Shown here piece after piece: positions 1-7,118 of a stretch of DNA of 11,993 nt (position 1 is its first letter; each line of letters starts with the position of its first letter). Position numbers and translations under genes: made by a program. This stretch comes from 66-474 sp051961995. Lineage in GTDB: Bacteria; Pseudomonadota; Gammaproteobacteria; Xanthomonadales; Rhodanobacteraceae. The DNA lies in NCBI GenBank assembly GCA_051961995.1, contig JBQCCR010000026.1:1-11993 (forward strand). The letters run 5' to 3'. The notes beneath the pieces were generated by a model. The model was not told the origin of the DNA, ran no database searches, and saw nothing but the letters and a program-made list of their open reading frames with translations.

Positions 1-582
1 AGAGCACGCGCCGGCCAGCGATGCAGCGAGCGGCTGCGCGCCGCCCATGCCGCCGAGACCTGGCGTGAGAATCCATTTGCCCTTGCGCGAACCGGCGTAA
101 TGCTGGCGAGCCATTGGGAGGATGGTTTCGTAGGTGCCCTGCACGATGCCCTGGCTGCCGATGTAGATCAACGAGCCCGCGGTCATCTGGCCGAACATCA
201 TCAGGCATTTGCGATCCAGATCGTTGAAGTGCTCCCAGGTCGCCCAGTGCGGCACCAGGTTGGAATTGGCGATCAGCACGCGCGGCGCATCCGCGTGCGT
301 CCTGAACACGCCGACCGGCTTGCCCGATTGCACCAGCAGCGACTCGTCGTCGTTCAATTCGCGCAAGCTGCGCAGGATCGCGTCGAAGCATTCCCAGTTG
401 CGCGCGGCGCGACCAATGCCGCCGTACACCACCAGCTCCGCCGGATTTTCGGCGACCTCCGGATCGAGATTGTTCTGGATCATCCGGAACGGCGCTTCGG
501 TGAGCCAGCTCTTGCACGTCAGTTGCGTGCCGCGCGGCGCGCGCACGACGCGCGTGGTGTCAATGCGGGTGGGTGCGTTCAT
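1..582 (-). CDS. hutU: Urocanate hydratase (urocanase), N-terminal part, cut by the window edge
   Basis: HutU is the cytoplasmic NAD+-dependent enzyme of the second step of histidine breakdown, converting urocanate to 4-imidazolone-5-propionate. The window holds the first 194 codons of a family of about 550-560 residues; the C-terminal two thirds lie beyond base 1. The reading frame is open throughout and begins MNAPTRIDTTRVVRAPRG. It carries urocanase-typical stretches: ELVVYGGIGRAARNWE, LLVQSGKPVGVF, LIANSNLVPHWA, MFGQMTAGSLIYIGSQGI and, at residues 175-184, GLGGMGGAQP of the NAD+-binding region. The ATG at 582 follows a GGAG Shine-Dalgarno sequence with 8 nt spacing. The TPR gene ends 55 bp upstream on the same strand, and a candidate promoter overlaps its stop. 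hutH or hutG may lie further left, which cannot be seen. Identification is secure. Confidence 0.96.
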   Translation of the reverse strand, partial: MNAPTRIDTTRVVRAPRGTQLTCKSWLTEAPFRMIQNNLDPEVAENPAELVVYGGIGRAARNWECFDAILRSLRELNDDESLLVQSGKPVGVFRTHADAPRVLIANSNLVPHWATWEHFNDLDRKCLMMFGQMTAGSLIYIGSQGIVQGTYETILPMARQHYAGSRKGKWILTPGLGGMGGAQPLAASLAGACS

Positions 583-611
583 GGCGAAGACTCCGGCAAA
601 GGCAGACCGGA

Positions 612-641
612 AGTATAGGTCACGCGTTCGCGCGAGGTCAG
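612..641 (-). promoter_or_regulatory. Candidate sigma-70 promoter for hutU
   Basis: Read on the minus strand, CTGACC (636-641, 4/6 to the -35 consensus) is followed after 18 nt by TATACT (612-617, 5/6 to the -10 consensus). Transcription would start near 605, about 23 nt before the hutU ATG. The -35 box overlaps the TPR gene stop codon at 638-640, so hutU could be transcribed separately from it. This is a sequence match only. I see no HutC-like palindrome beside it. Confidence 0.4.
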
Positions 642-2284
642 TTGTGTGCCGCGATCGCCGCTTTGACCGCGCCCTTTTGACTGCCGCCCTGCTGCGCCAC
701 CACGGTCTGAAGGTGAGCGATCGTAACGTTCAACCGAAGGTCGCCGCGGAAATGCGCCGCAATGTAGTCCGCGGTGTTTTTCAGACCCGGGCGCGGCTGA
801 TGTTCCTGGATCGCTGCGCGCAACAACCATCCGTCCACATGCTGCGGGTCTTTCTCGATAAGGCGATTCGCCACGTCCCAGGCTTTATCCCATTGCCGGC
901 CGTTGTCCAGATACACGCCGCCGAGCCGCGCCAGCGCCCACATGTCAGTGGGATCGAGTTCCGTCGCCGCGAGGAAATCCTTTTCAGCATGAGGCAAATC
1001 GTTGATGGACAGATACGCCCAGCCGCGCGCCTTCAGGGCAAACTCGTTGTTCGGCGCTGCCTTGAGAAGATGGTCGGCTTCCGAGATCGCCCAAGGCGCA
1101 TTGTCGAATTCGACCAGCGCATAAATGCGATTGATGCGAGCACCGTCCAGCGCAGGGTTGAACCGCAACGCCTCCGAGAGATAGATCGCCGCCATTTGAG
1201 GGTTGCCGTCATCCGTCCCTGTATCACCCGCATCCAGCAGGAAGCCGCTGCTGGCGAGCTGATCGAGGGCGCCGGAATAGGCAACGAACTCGACGTTACC
1301 CGAACACGAGCAGTTGTCGGCGCGATAAAGCGCCTCTTCCGGCAGCAACAATTTCAGCAGCGGATTGCTTGACGCGTGGGCCTGCGCCTTGTGGGCGAGC
1401 TCCTGCATCGCGGCAAGGGAACCGTACCACTTCGGCTCCTCGAGCCACATGAGCTGGTCGCGGATGTCCCAGTCGTCCGGCGCCATACTCAATCCCGCTT
1501 TGGCGGCAGATAATGCGTAATCACGGCCCATGCTCAGGCCACCGAGTGCAATCATCTCCGTGTAAACAGGTGTGAGGCGAGGGTCGAGCGCGCGGGCACG
1601 CTTCAGGTCCGCATCGGCCTCTGTCGCGAGCCTTTCCATTGATTCGACGTTGCTGACCGGCGTTTCATTCGTTTCCTTGTCGCCGCGTGCAGCGAATGCC
1701 ATCTGCACATAGGCATAGCCGCTGGCGGCGTAGGCGAAGGGGCTGTCGGGTGATTGCCGCTTCCACGCGTCCAGGATGGGACGGATAGCGAAAGAACCGT
1801 CGTGGAAATCGGCGTAGAAGATGCGGTCCAGGCGACCTTTCGCCTCGGGTTGCGTCAATTGCGCCTGAAGCGCCTGCTCGAAGCGATGGTCCAGCTCCGC
1901 CACGCGCCCGCTCTGCACCAGTTGCTTGACTTCAGCAAAGGTGATGATCGGCTGATTGCGGTATTTGCAGTACGCCACCACCGCATCGTGCGCCCAGTGG
2001 CTGTGCGGCGGGTCCGGATAGGCAAGGCAGCGCTGAAGTGGATCAGGAATCGCTTCGGCGCGCTTGGCCGCATCGAGAAAGGCGTAAGTCTCCTCGCGTG
2101 AAAACAGAGGACCTTTCGGCAGAGGCTCAGCCGTCTGTCCTGGCGTTCGTACATGGGATTGCGCCGCGGCTTCCTTCACGACCCGCGCCAGCCAGGCCTT
2201 CATCTCGTGGCCCAGCCAGAGCCGGGCGGCAGCAACCAGCACTACGGCAGTGATGATCAACAGCCAGCGCAGCAACGGCTTCAT
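638..2284 (-). CDS. Membrane-anchored DUF4034/TPR-repeat protein
   Basis: This gene encodes 548 residues. Residues 4-24 form one hydrophobic N-terminal segment (PLLRWLLIITAVVLVAAA), either a signal anchor or an uncleaved signal, which would place the rest in the periplasm. Residues 122-250 resemble DUF4034: QSGRVAELDHRFEQ, ILDAWKRQSPDSPFAYAASG, a conserved-looking FAARGDKETNET stretch, then DLKRARALDPRLTPVYTEMI. Residues 355-490 contain TPR-like helical pairs ending in NPALD, APNNEF, DPTDMWA and DPQHVDG. Two close cysteines (NCSCSG) sit near residue 340. The ATG at 2284 follows AAGGGGGA with 7 nt spacing; the longer open frame upstream to 2635 runs antisense through tpm and is rejected. TPR domains usually mediate protein contacts; no catalytic motif is visible and the function is unknown. 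It is divergent from tpm and precedes hutU by 55 bp. Confidence 0.85.
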   Translation of the reverse strand: MKPLLRWLLIITAVVLVAAARLWLGHEMKAWLARVVKEAAAQSHVRTPGQTAEPLPKGPLFSREETYAFLDAAKRAEAIPDPLQRCLAYPDPPHSHWAHDAVVAYCKYRNQPIITFAEVKQLVQSGRVAELDHRFEQALQAQLTQPEAKGRLDRIFYADFHDGSFAIRPILDAWKRQSPDSPFAYAASGYAYVQMAFAARGDKETNETPVSNVESMERLATEADADLKRARALDPRLTPVYTEMIALGGLSMGRDYALSAAKAGLSMAPDDWDIRDQLMWLEEPKWYGSLAAMQELAHKAQAHASSNPLLKLLLPEEALYRADNCSCSGNVEFVAYSGALDQLASSGFLLDAGDTGTDDGNPQMAAIYLSEALRFNPALDGARINRIYALVEFDNAPWAISEADHLLKAAPNNEFALKARGWAYLSINDLPHAEKDFLAATELDPTDMWALARLGGVYLDNGRQWDKAWDVANRLIEKDPQHVDGWLLRAAIQEHQPRPGLKNTADYIAAHFRGDLRLNVTIAHLQTVVAQQGGSQKGAVKAAIAAHN

Positions 2285-2360
2285 GCAGGCATCCCCCTTC
2301 GCCTGATTCAACAATAGCACCTGCGGTACGCTGATGGCCCTCAGGTACTTGGGAGAGAAC

Positions 2361-3017
2361 ATGGACACCGATTTCTGGCTGCAACGCTGGCGGGAGGGTC
2401 GCACCGGCTGGCACCGCGACGCGGTGATGCCGTTGCTGGAACAGCATTGGCCGGCGGTCGAGGTGCAGCGGGGCACGCGCGTGCTGGTGCCCCTGTGCGG
2501 CAAGTCGCTGGATATGCCCTGGCTGGCATCGCAGGGCTTGCGCGTGCGCGGCGTAGAACTGGCGCCATTGGCGATCGAACGGTTCTTTTCGGAGCAACGC
2601 CTGCAACCGCAATCGCGCGAAGCGCCGTACGGCACGCATTACGAAACCGGTGACATCGAGATCGTCCACGCGGATATCTTCAAGGTGGACGCGGCGCAAT
2701 TCGGCGAGTGTGGCGCGATCTACGACCGCGCGGCTTTGATCGCGCTGCCGCCGCCGCTGCGCGAACGCTATGCGCGTTCCGTGTACGACGCCCTGCCCGC
2801 CGGCTGCCGCGGCCTGCTGATCACGCTGGAATATCCGCAGCATGAAATGCAGGGCCCGCCGTTCTCGGTGGAAGAACGCGAGGTGCACCGGCTGCTCGGC
2901 GAGCACTGGGACATCGGCCTGCTGGAGCGCCGCGACATCCTCGATTCGCAGCCGTCATTTTCCGAACAGGGCGTCACGGCGCTGCACACGGCGGTGTACA
3001 AGCTGCGGAAGCGCTGA
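2361..3017 (+). CDS. tpm: Thiopurine S-methyltransferase (bacterial TPMT)
   Basis: This is a SAM-dependent cytoplasmic methyltransferase of 218 residues, the usual bacterial TPMT length. It opens with MDTDFWLQRWREGRTGWH, like the MDxxFWxxRW start of the Pseudomonas enzymes. The SAM site is VLVPLCGKSLDMPWLASQG (41-59) followed by VRGVELAPLAIERFF; later landmarks are YDRAALIALPP (121-131) and GPPFSV (165-170). Bacterial members methylate thiopurines and, in studied pseudomonads, selenium and tellurium compounds with effects on tellurite tolerance; the real substrate here is not readable. The ATG at 2361 follows GGGAGAG at short spacing. An in-frame ATG at 2334 would add nine residues but lacks family support. 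The TPR gene is divergent across a 76-bp gap, where I find no convincing promoter. The 3' end faces the ggt-family gene across the repeats. Confidence 0.95.
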   Translation: MDTDFWLQRWREGRTGWHRDAVMPLLEQHWPAVEVQRGTRVLVPLCGKSLDMPWLASQGLRVRGVELAPLAIERFFSEQRLQPQSREAPYGTHYETGDIEIVHADIFKVDAAQFGECGAIYDRAALIALPPPLRERYARSVYDALPAGCRGLLITLEYPQHEMQGPPFSVEEREVHRLLGEHWDIGLLERRDILDSQPSFSEQGVTALHTAVYKLRKR

Positions 3018-3020
3018 CGC

Positions 3021-3095
3021 GCAGGGCGGGTTTCAACCCGCCCGCATCCGCGAATGGCGGGTCAAGGCCCGATGGCGGGTCAAGACCCGCCCTGC
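3021..3095. repeat. GC-rich hairpin cluster with an 18-bp tandem repeat
   Basis: The ends pair exactly: GCAGGGCGGGT (3021-3031) with ACCCGCCCTGC (3085-3095). Inside are two perfect hairpins, GGGCGGGTT/AACCCGCCC (3024-3032/3035-3043, 2-nt loop) and GGCGGGTC/GACCCGCC (3074-3081/3084-3091, 2-nt loop). An 18-bp unit beginning ATGGCGGGTCAAG is repeated in tandem at 3054-3071 and 3072-3089 with one mismatch. The cluster starts 4 bp after the tpm stop and lies between two convergent genes, so it could end transcription in both directions, though it lacks a T-run. It resembles REP-type intergenic palindromes. Confidence 0.8.
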
Positions 3096-3100
3096 GAACC

Positions 3101-3203
3101 TCGTCATTCCGGGCGCGGGCGAAGCCGCGATCCGGAATCTGCTCTTGTTCGGAGGAAAAGCAGATTCCGGGTTTCTGTGCTGCGCGCAGCCCCGGAATGA
3201 CGA
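3101..3203. repeat. 103-bp nested palindromic element (REP/MITE-like)
   Basis: Perfect 13-bp terminal inverted repeats, TCGTCATTCCGGG (3101-3113) and CCCGGAATGACGA (3191-3203), enclose a second perfect 12-bp pair, CCGGAATCTGCT (3132-3143) and AGCAGATTCCGG (3159-3170). Small hairpins fill both gaps: CGCGG/CCGCG (3114-3118/3125-3129) and the palindrome GCTGCGCGCAGC (3179-3190). The single strand could fold as a cloverleaf. No open frame of its own is credible. CGTCATTCCGG-type ends are common in dispersed intergenic repeats of proteobacteria, so a non-autonomous mobile repeat is the likely nature (inference). It lies between the convergent ends of tpm and the ggt-family gene. Confidence 0.85.
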
Positions 3204-3246
3204 AGTGGACGTGGTTCGGCAAAATCGAGCCGAGCCAAGCCATGGC

Positions 3247-5064
3247 TCAATAACCGATCACCTCGCCGTCCTTGCGCATTTCGGTCGCGCCCCAGTACAC
3301 GTGGTTCTTCGCGTCGTACTGGATCGCTTCGTAACCGCCGAAGTTGCCGGTGCCGGGCACGATCTTGTAGCCGCGTTTCTCCAGCGCGGCCTTCACCTTG
3401 GGATCGAAACCGGATTCCATTTCGACGCTGCCGATACCCGTTGATGCCTCGCCGGTCGGCTCGGCGTTGCCGTAATGCCGCCAGCGTGCGGCATCACCGG
3501 CTTCCTGCACGTTCATGCCGAAATCGATCATGTTGACCAGCACCTGCACGTGGCCCTGCGGCTGCATGTCGCCGCCCATCACGCCGAACGCCATCCACGG
3601 TTTTCCATCCTTCATGACAAATGCGGGAATGATGGTGTGGAACGGGCGCTTGCCCGGCGCATACACGTTCGCGTCTTTGGGATTCAACGAATACAGCTCG
3701 CCGCGATCCTGGAACATGAAGCCCAATCCATCAGCGACCAGGCCGGAGCCCATGCCGCGATAATTGGACTGGATCATCGAAACCATCATGCCGTCGGAAT
3801 CGGCGGTTTCGAAATCGGTGGTGTCACCCTGGAACAGGCGCGGATCGCCAGGGCCGATATTTGGATTCGCGTGATCCAGATGGATCATCTTGCGCCGCGC
3901 GTCCGCGTATTTTTCGGACAGCAATCCCTTCATCGGCACGTCCACGAAACGCGGATCGGCGTAGTACTTCGCAAGGTCCTCGTAGGCCAGACGCTTCGCC
4001 TCGATCATCGCGGTGAGCGTGTCGGCGCTGCCCGCGCCCATCTTCTTCAGGTCAAAGCCTTTCAGGACGTTGAGCATCTCCAGCGCGGCGAAGCCCTGCC
4101 CGTTCGGGGGCAGTTCGTAAACGTCGTAGCCGTGGTAATCCACCGACTGCGGCGTGACCCACTCGCCATGGAAGTCCGCAAAATCGGAATAGCGCAGATC
4201 ACCGCCGATGCGTTTGAAATACGCATCCATGGTGTGCGCCACCGCGCCCTTGTAGAACGCGTCGCGCCCGCCCTGCGCGAGCAATGTCAGCGTATGTGCC
4301 AGATCGGGATTGCGGAACACTTCGCCTTGCGCCGGCGTGTGGCCGTTGATCAGATAGGTCTTGCGCGCGTTGGCGCTTTCCTCGATCAGCTTGCGGTTTT
4401 CTTCGAACTTCTTGAAGTTGCCCTTCCAGTAATCGGCGACCAGTTCGGTGACAGGAAAGCCATTCTTCGCCAGCGCGATCGCGGGCGCGAGATCTTCCGC
4501 CATGGTGAGCTTTCCGAATTTTTCGTGCAGCGCGAACCAGGTGTCCACCGTGCCGGGCACCGTGATCGGCAGCGATCCGACCGGGGGAATGTGCGCCTTG
4601 TACGGCATGCCGGCTTTCTTGTAGGCGGCCTTCACCTCCGCCTGCATCTTCGCCAGGTCGCGGCCTTTCGCCGACGGCCCGGAACCGTTGTAGCCGTAAA
4701 GCCGGTGCGTCTTCGGATCCCACACGATCGCGAACGCGTCTCCGCCGATGCCGTTCAATACCGGCTGGGTCAGGCCGAGCACCGCGTTGGCCGCAATCGC
4801 CGCATCCACCGCGCTGCCGCCCTTCTTCAGGATTTCGACGGCGGCCAATGACGCCAGCGGCTGCTCGGTCGCGGCCATGCCGTGCTGCGCCAGCACCGGC
4901 GAGCGCGACGCCCACGGTTCACCCGAATAGCGATCGCCGCGGCCGATCGTATCGGCGTTTGCCGCCGATGCGAGCACGCCAAGCACGCAGACCAGCGAGG
5001 CCGTGAGGCAAGAATGGCGACGCGATGTCAGACGCTGCACGAATGCGGTCGAAGCCCTGCCCAT
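3247..5064 (-). CDS. ggt: Gamma-glutamyltransferase-family Ntn hydrolase, exported (YwrD-like branch)
   Basis: This is a 605-residue precursor of the self-cleaving gamma-glutamyltranspeptidase family, which hydrolyses or transfers gamma-glutamyl groups (glutathione in classical members). Residues 1-37 look like a signal peptide cut after SAANA; SRRHSCL within it is a weak Tat-like match. Family blocks are GGSAVDAAIAANAVLGLTQP (82-101), GIGGDAFAI (105-113), SLPITVPGTVDTW (164-176), ELPPNGQG (317-324) and MGGDMQPQGHVQV (496-508). The autoprocessing nucleophile should be Thr415 in GDTTDFETAD, which would split a large N-terminal and a small C-terminal subunit. Classical substrate-binding residues are changed: E. 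coli Arg114 aligns to Asn126, and the Ser-Ser pair to His476-Thr477. The glutathione role is therefore uncertain. The ATG at 5064 follows GTGGGGG with about 7 nt spacing; the longer frame upstream would overrun the small lipoprotein gene. Family assignment is firm, substrate is not. Confidence 0.92.
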   Translation of the reverse strand: MGRASTAFVQRLTSRRHSCLTASLVCVLGVLASAANADTIGRGDRYSGEPWASRSPVLAQHGMAATEQPLASLAAVEILKKGGSAVDAAIAANAVLGLTQPVLNGIGGDAFAIVWDPKTHRLYGYNGSGPSAKGRDLAKMQAEVKAAYKKAGMPYKAHIPPVGSLPITVPGTVDTWFALHEKFGKLTMAEDLAPAIALAKNGFPVTELVADYWKGNFKKFEENRKLIEESANARKTYLINGHTPAQGEVFRNPDLAHTLTLLAQGGRDAFYKGAVAHTMDAYFKRIGGDLRYSDFADFHGEWVTPQSVDYHGYDVYELPPNGQGFAALEMLNVLKGFDLKKMGAGSADTLTAMIEAKRLAYEDLAKYYADPRFVDVPMKGLLSEKYADARRKMIHLDHANPNIGPGDPRLFQGDTTDFETADSDGMMVSMIQSNYRGMGSGLVADGLGFMFQDRGELYSLNPKDANVYAPGKRPFHTIIPAFVMKDGKPWMAFGVMGGDMQPQGHVQVLVNMIDFGMNVQEAGDAARWRHYGNAEPTGEASTGIGSVEMESGFDPKVKAALEKRGYKIVPGTGNFGGYEAIQYDAKNHVYWGATEMRKDGEVIGY

Positions 5065-5143
5065 GATGGTGCCCCCACGCAGAATGAAAGCATTGCGTAG
5101 TAGCACGATCCTCTGCCGCCGGCCAGTGCAGATCGGCGCAGCG

Positions 5144-5311
5144 CTATCGCCTGCAGTGCCCCGGCACCCAATACCCATGCGCGTTGTAGTGGCCCGGCGC
5201 CCACCGGCAACCCGGCGGCGGCGGCCGGCGCGGGGCCACCACGCAGCCGCCGAGTGACAGCGCACCGATCAGGGTCAGCGTGCCCAGCACGCAGATTCGC
5301 AAATGCCGCAT
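5144..5311 (-). CDS. Small lipoprotein with W-x-PGH motifs
   Basis: This short gene encodes 55 residues. A lipoprotein signal, MRHLRICVLGTLTLIGALSL followed by GGC, places the lipidated cysteine at residue 23. The mature part is only about 33 residues: a proline-rich stretch (APRRPPPPG) and two related motifs, CRWAPGHY and GYWVPGHC. Such WxPGHW-type motifs are common in small proteobacterial envelope proteins annotated as YXWGXW-repeat lipoproteins; no function is established that I can apply here. The ATG at 5311 has a very strong Shine-Dalgarno sequence (GGAGG, 5-6 nt away), which sits in the 3' arm of a perfect hairpin. Two mature cysteines could pair. It lies between the aldo/keto reductase and ggt-family genes on the same strand. 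The strong ribosome site and lipobox support a real gene. Confidence 0.75.
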   Translation of the reverse strand: MRHLRICVLGTLTLIGALSLGGCVVAPRRPPPPGCRWAPGHYNAHGYWVPGHCRR

Positions 5312-5317
5312 GGCGCC

Positions 5318-5339
5318 CTCCGCAGTGATTGCTGCGGAG
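5318..5339 (-). promoter_or_regulatory. Hairpin enclosing the lipoprotein ribosome binding site
   Basis: On the minus strand CTCCGCAG (5339-5332), a 6-nt loop and CTGCGGAG (5325-5318) form a perfect 8-bp stem. The GGAG of the Shine-Dalgarno sequence lies in the 3' arm, and the ATG begins 6 nt later at 5311. As RNA this would mask the ribosome site. No T-run follows, so it is a poor terminator. A role in translational control is inference. Confidence 0.5.
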
Positions 5340-5372
5340 AAAACGATTGCGGCGTGCATCAGGTTGACGCTC

Positions 5373-5394
5373 GCACGCGCGCCGCTGCGCGTGC
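5373..5394. terminator. Strong hairpin just after the aldo/keto reductase gene
   Basis: GCACGCGC (5373-5380) and GCGCGTGC (5387-5394) form a perfect 8-bp stem with a 6-nt loop, 12 bp beyond the reductase stop at 5407. No T-run follows on the minus strand, so intrinsic termination is only possible; it may instead be an attenuator or a 3'-end stabiliser. Confidence 0.35.
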
Positions 5395-5406
5395 ATTCAG
5401 CCTCGC

Positions 5407-6396
<990 letters not shown>

Positions 6397-6482
6397 GCTG
6401 CAATCTCCTCTTCACTTCAATACGCTTGACGCCGAACCGGCGCCGGCTCAAAACTGGAATTGGTTCTGAATCTGGAGCCCGC

Positions 6483-7118
6483 GTGCGCGGCTATCAAGCC
6501 CCGATCGTGATGTTGACAAGCGCGGTGGCACTGTGTGCATGCAGCAACTCGCACCGGAGTGCCGACCCGACCGCCGGTATTGCGCCCAGCGCAACGGGAA
6601 CGAACCGGCAAGTGCTCGAAAGCCACCGTTTCGGATTCCGCATCGAATACCCGAAGGGCTGGACGGCGCGCCGCGATTTCCGCCGCGGCTATCTGGCGGA
6701 CGGCAGCTGGAAAACCTATGCGCCACCGGGTTCGCACGGCACCCCGGTGGCGGCATTGGTCGTGCCGGGCTCCAACCGCATCACCAATGCGGAAGTACGC
6801 ATCGGCGTGAGCCGTGCGCGAGGCGAAGTGGAATCCTGCGCGAAACCGCCCTCGTCACTGCGCGCCGGCAGCACCGATCGTGAGCGCATAGGCAGTGCCG
6901 ACTTCGTCACGTTCGAAGCAGGCGACGCCGCAATGAGCCACTACCTCGACGTACGCAGCTATCGCGGTGTGCACGAGGGCGCCTGCTATGCGATAGACCT
7001 GCTGGTCTACGGCACCAACCCGCAGGTGTACCAACCGCCCGCCACGCCGCCATTTTCGAAGGATCAGGCGTTCGCCGCGATGCGGAACGTGTTGCGGACT
7101 TTCCACTTCACCCGCTAG
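6483..7118 (+). CDS. Putative lipoprotein with a PsbP-like N-terminal motif
   Basis: This gene encodes 211 residues from a GTG start at 6483, chosen because GGAG sits 5 nt upstream and the product then begins with a lipoprotein signal (VRGYQAPIVMLTSAVALCAC, lipidated Cys20). An ATG at 6510 would leave the signal too short, and the open frame back to 6387 overlaps the reductase start. After a low-complexity linker (21-40), the domain begins LESHRFGFRIEYPKGWTARRDF; FGFxIxYPxGW openings are typical of PsbP/Mog1-like lipoproteins. Two cysteines, Cys119 and Cys168, may form a disulfide. The function is unknown. TTGACG at 6426-6431 is a possible -35 box, but the facing -10 is weak. The stop overlaps the 3' end of hutF by 11 bp, so the two genes converge without room for a terminator. 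Confidence 0.75.
   Translation: MRGYQAPIVMLTSAVALCACSNSHRSADPTAGIAPSATGTNRQVLESHRFGFRIEYPKGWTARRDFRRGYLADGSWKTYAPPGSHGTPVAALVVPGSNRITNAEVRIGVSRARGEVESCAKPPSSLRAGSTDRERIGSADFVTFEAGDAAMSHYLDVRSYRGVHEGACYAIDLLVYGTNPQVYQPPATPPFSKDQAFAAMRNVLRTFHFTR

Noticed and set aside
209..1372. 387-codon open frame on the plus strand
   Set aside because: It crosses antisense to both hutU and the TPR gene and shows no coherent protein features.
2127..2906. 259-codon minus-strand open frame over tpm and the TPR gene start
   Set aside because: tpm on the other strand carries all the family motifs; this frame has none and conflicts with the TPR gene frame.
3021..3203. CRISPR array
   Set aside because: Only two adjacent 18-bp units and nested palindromes are present; there are no regularly spaced direct repeats with unique spacers.
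2842..3444. 200-codon plus-strand frame spanning the repeats after tpm
   Set aside because: It reads through palindromic repeats and antisense to the ggt-family gene, with no plausible start context.
3475..4851. 458-codon open frame on the plus strand
   Set aside because: It lies wholly antisense to the ggt-family gene, whose frame has clear family motifs; the product has biased composition and no domain.
6437..6446. CCGGCGCCGG palindrome between the reductase and lipoprotein genes as an operator
   Set aside because: Short self-complementary GC runs are expected often at this GC content; the extension to 16 bp is imperfect and no regulator gene is adjacent.
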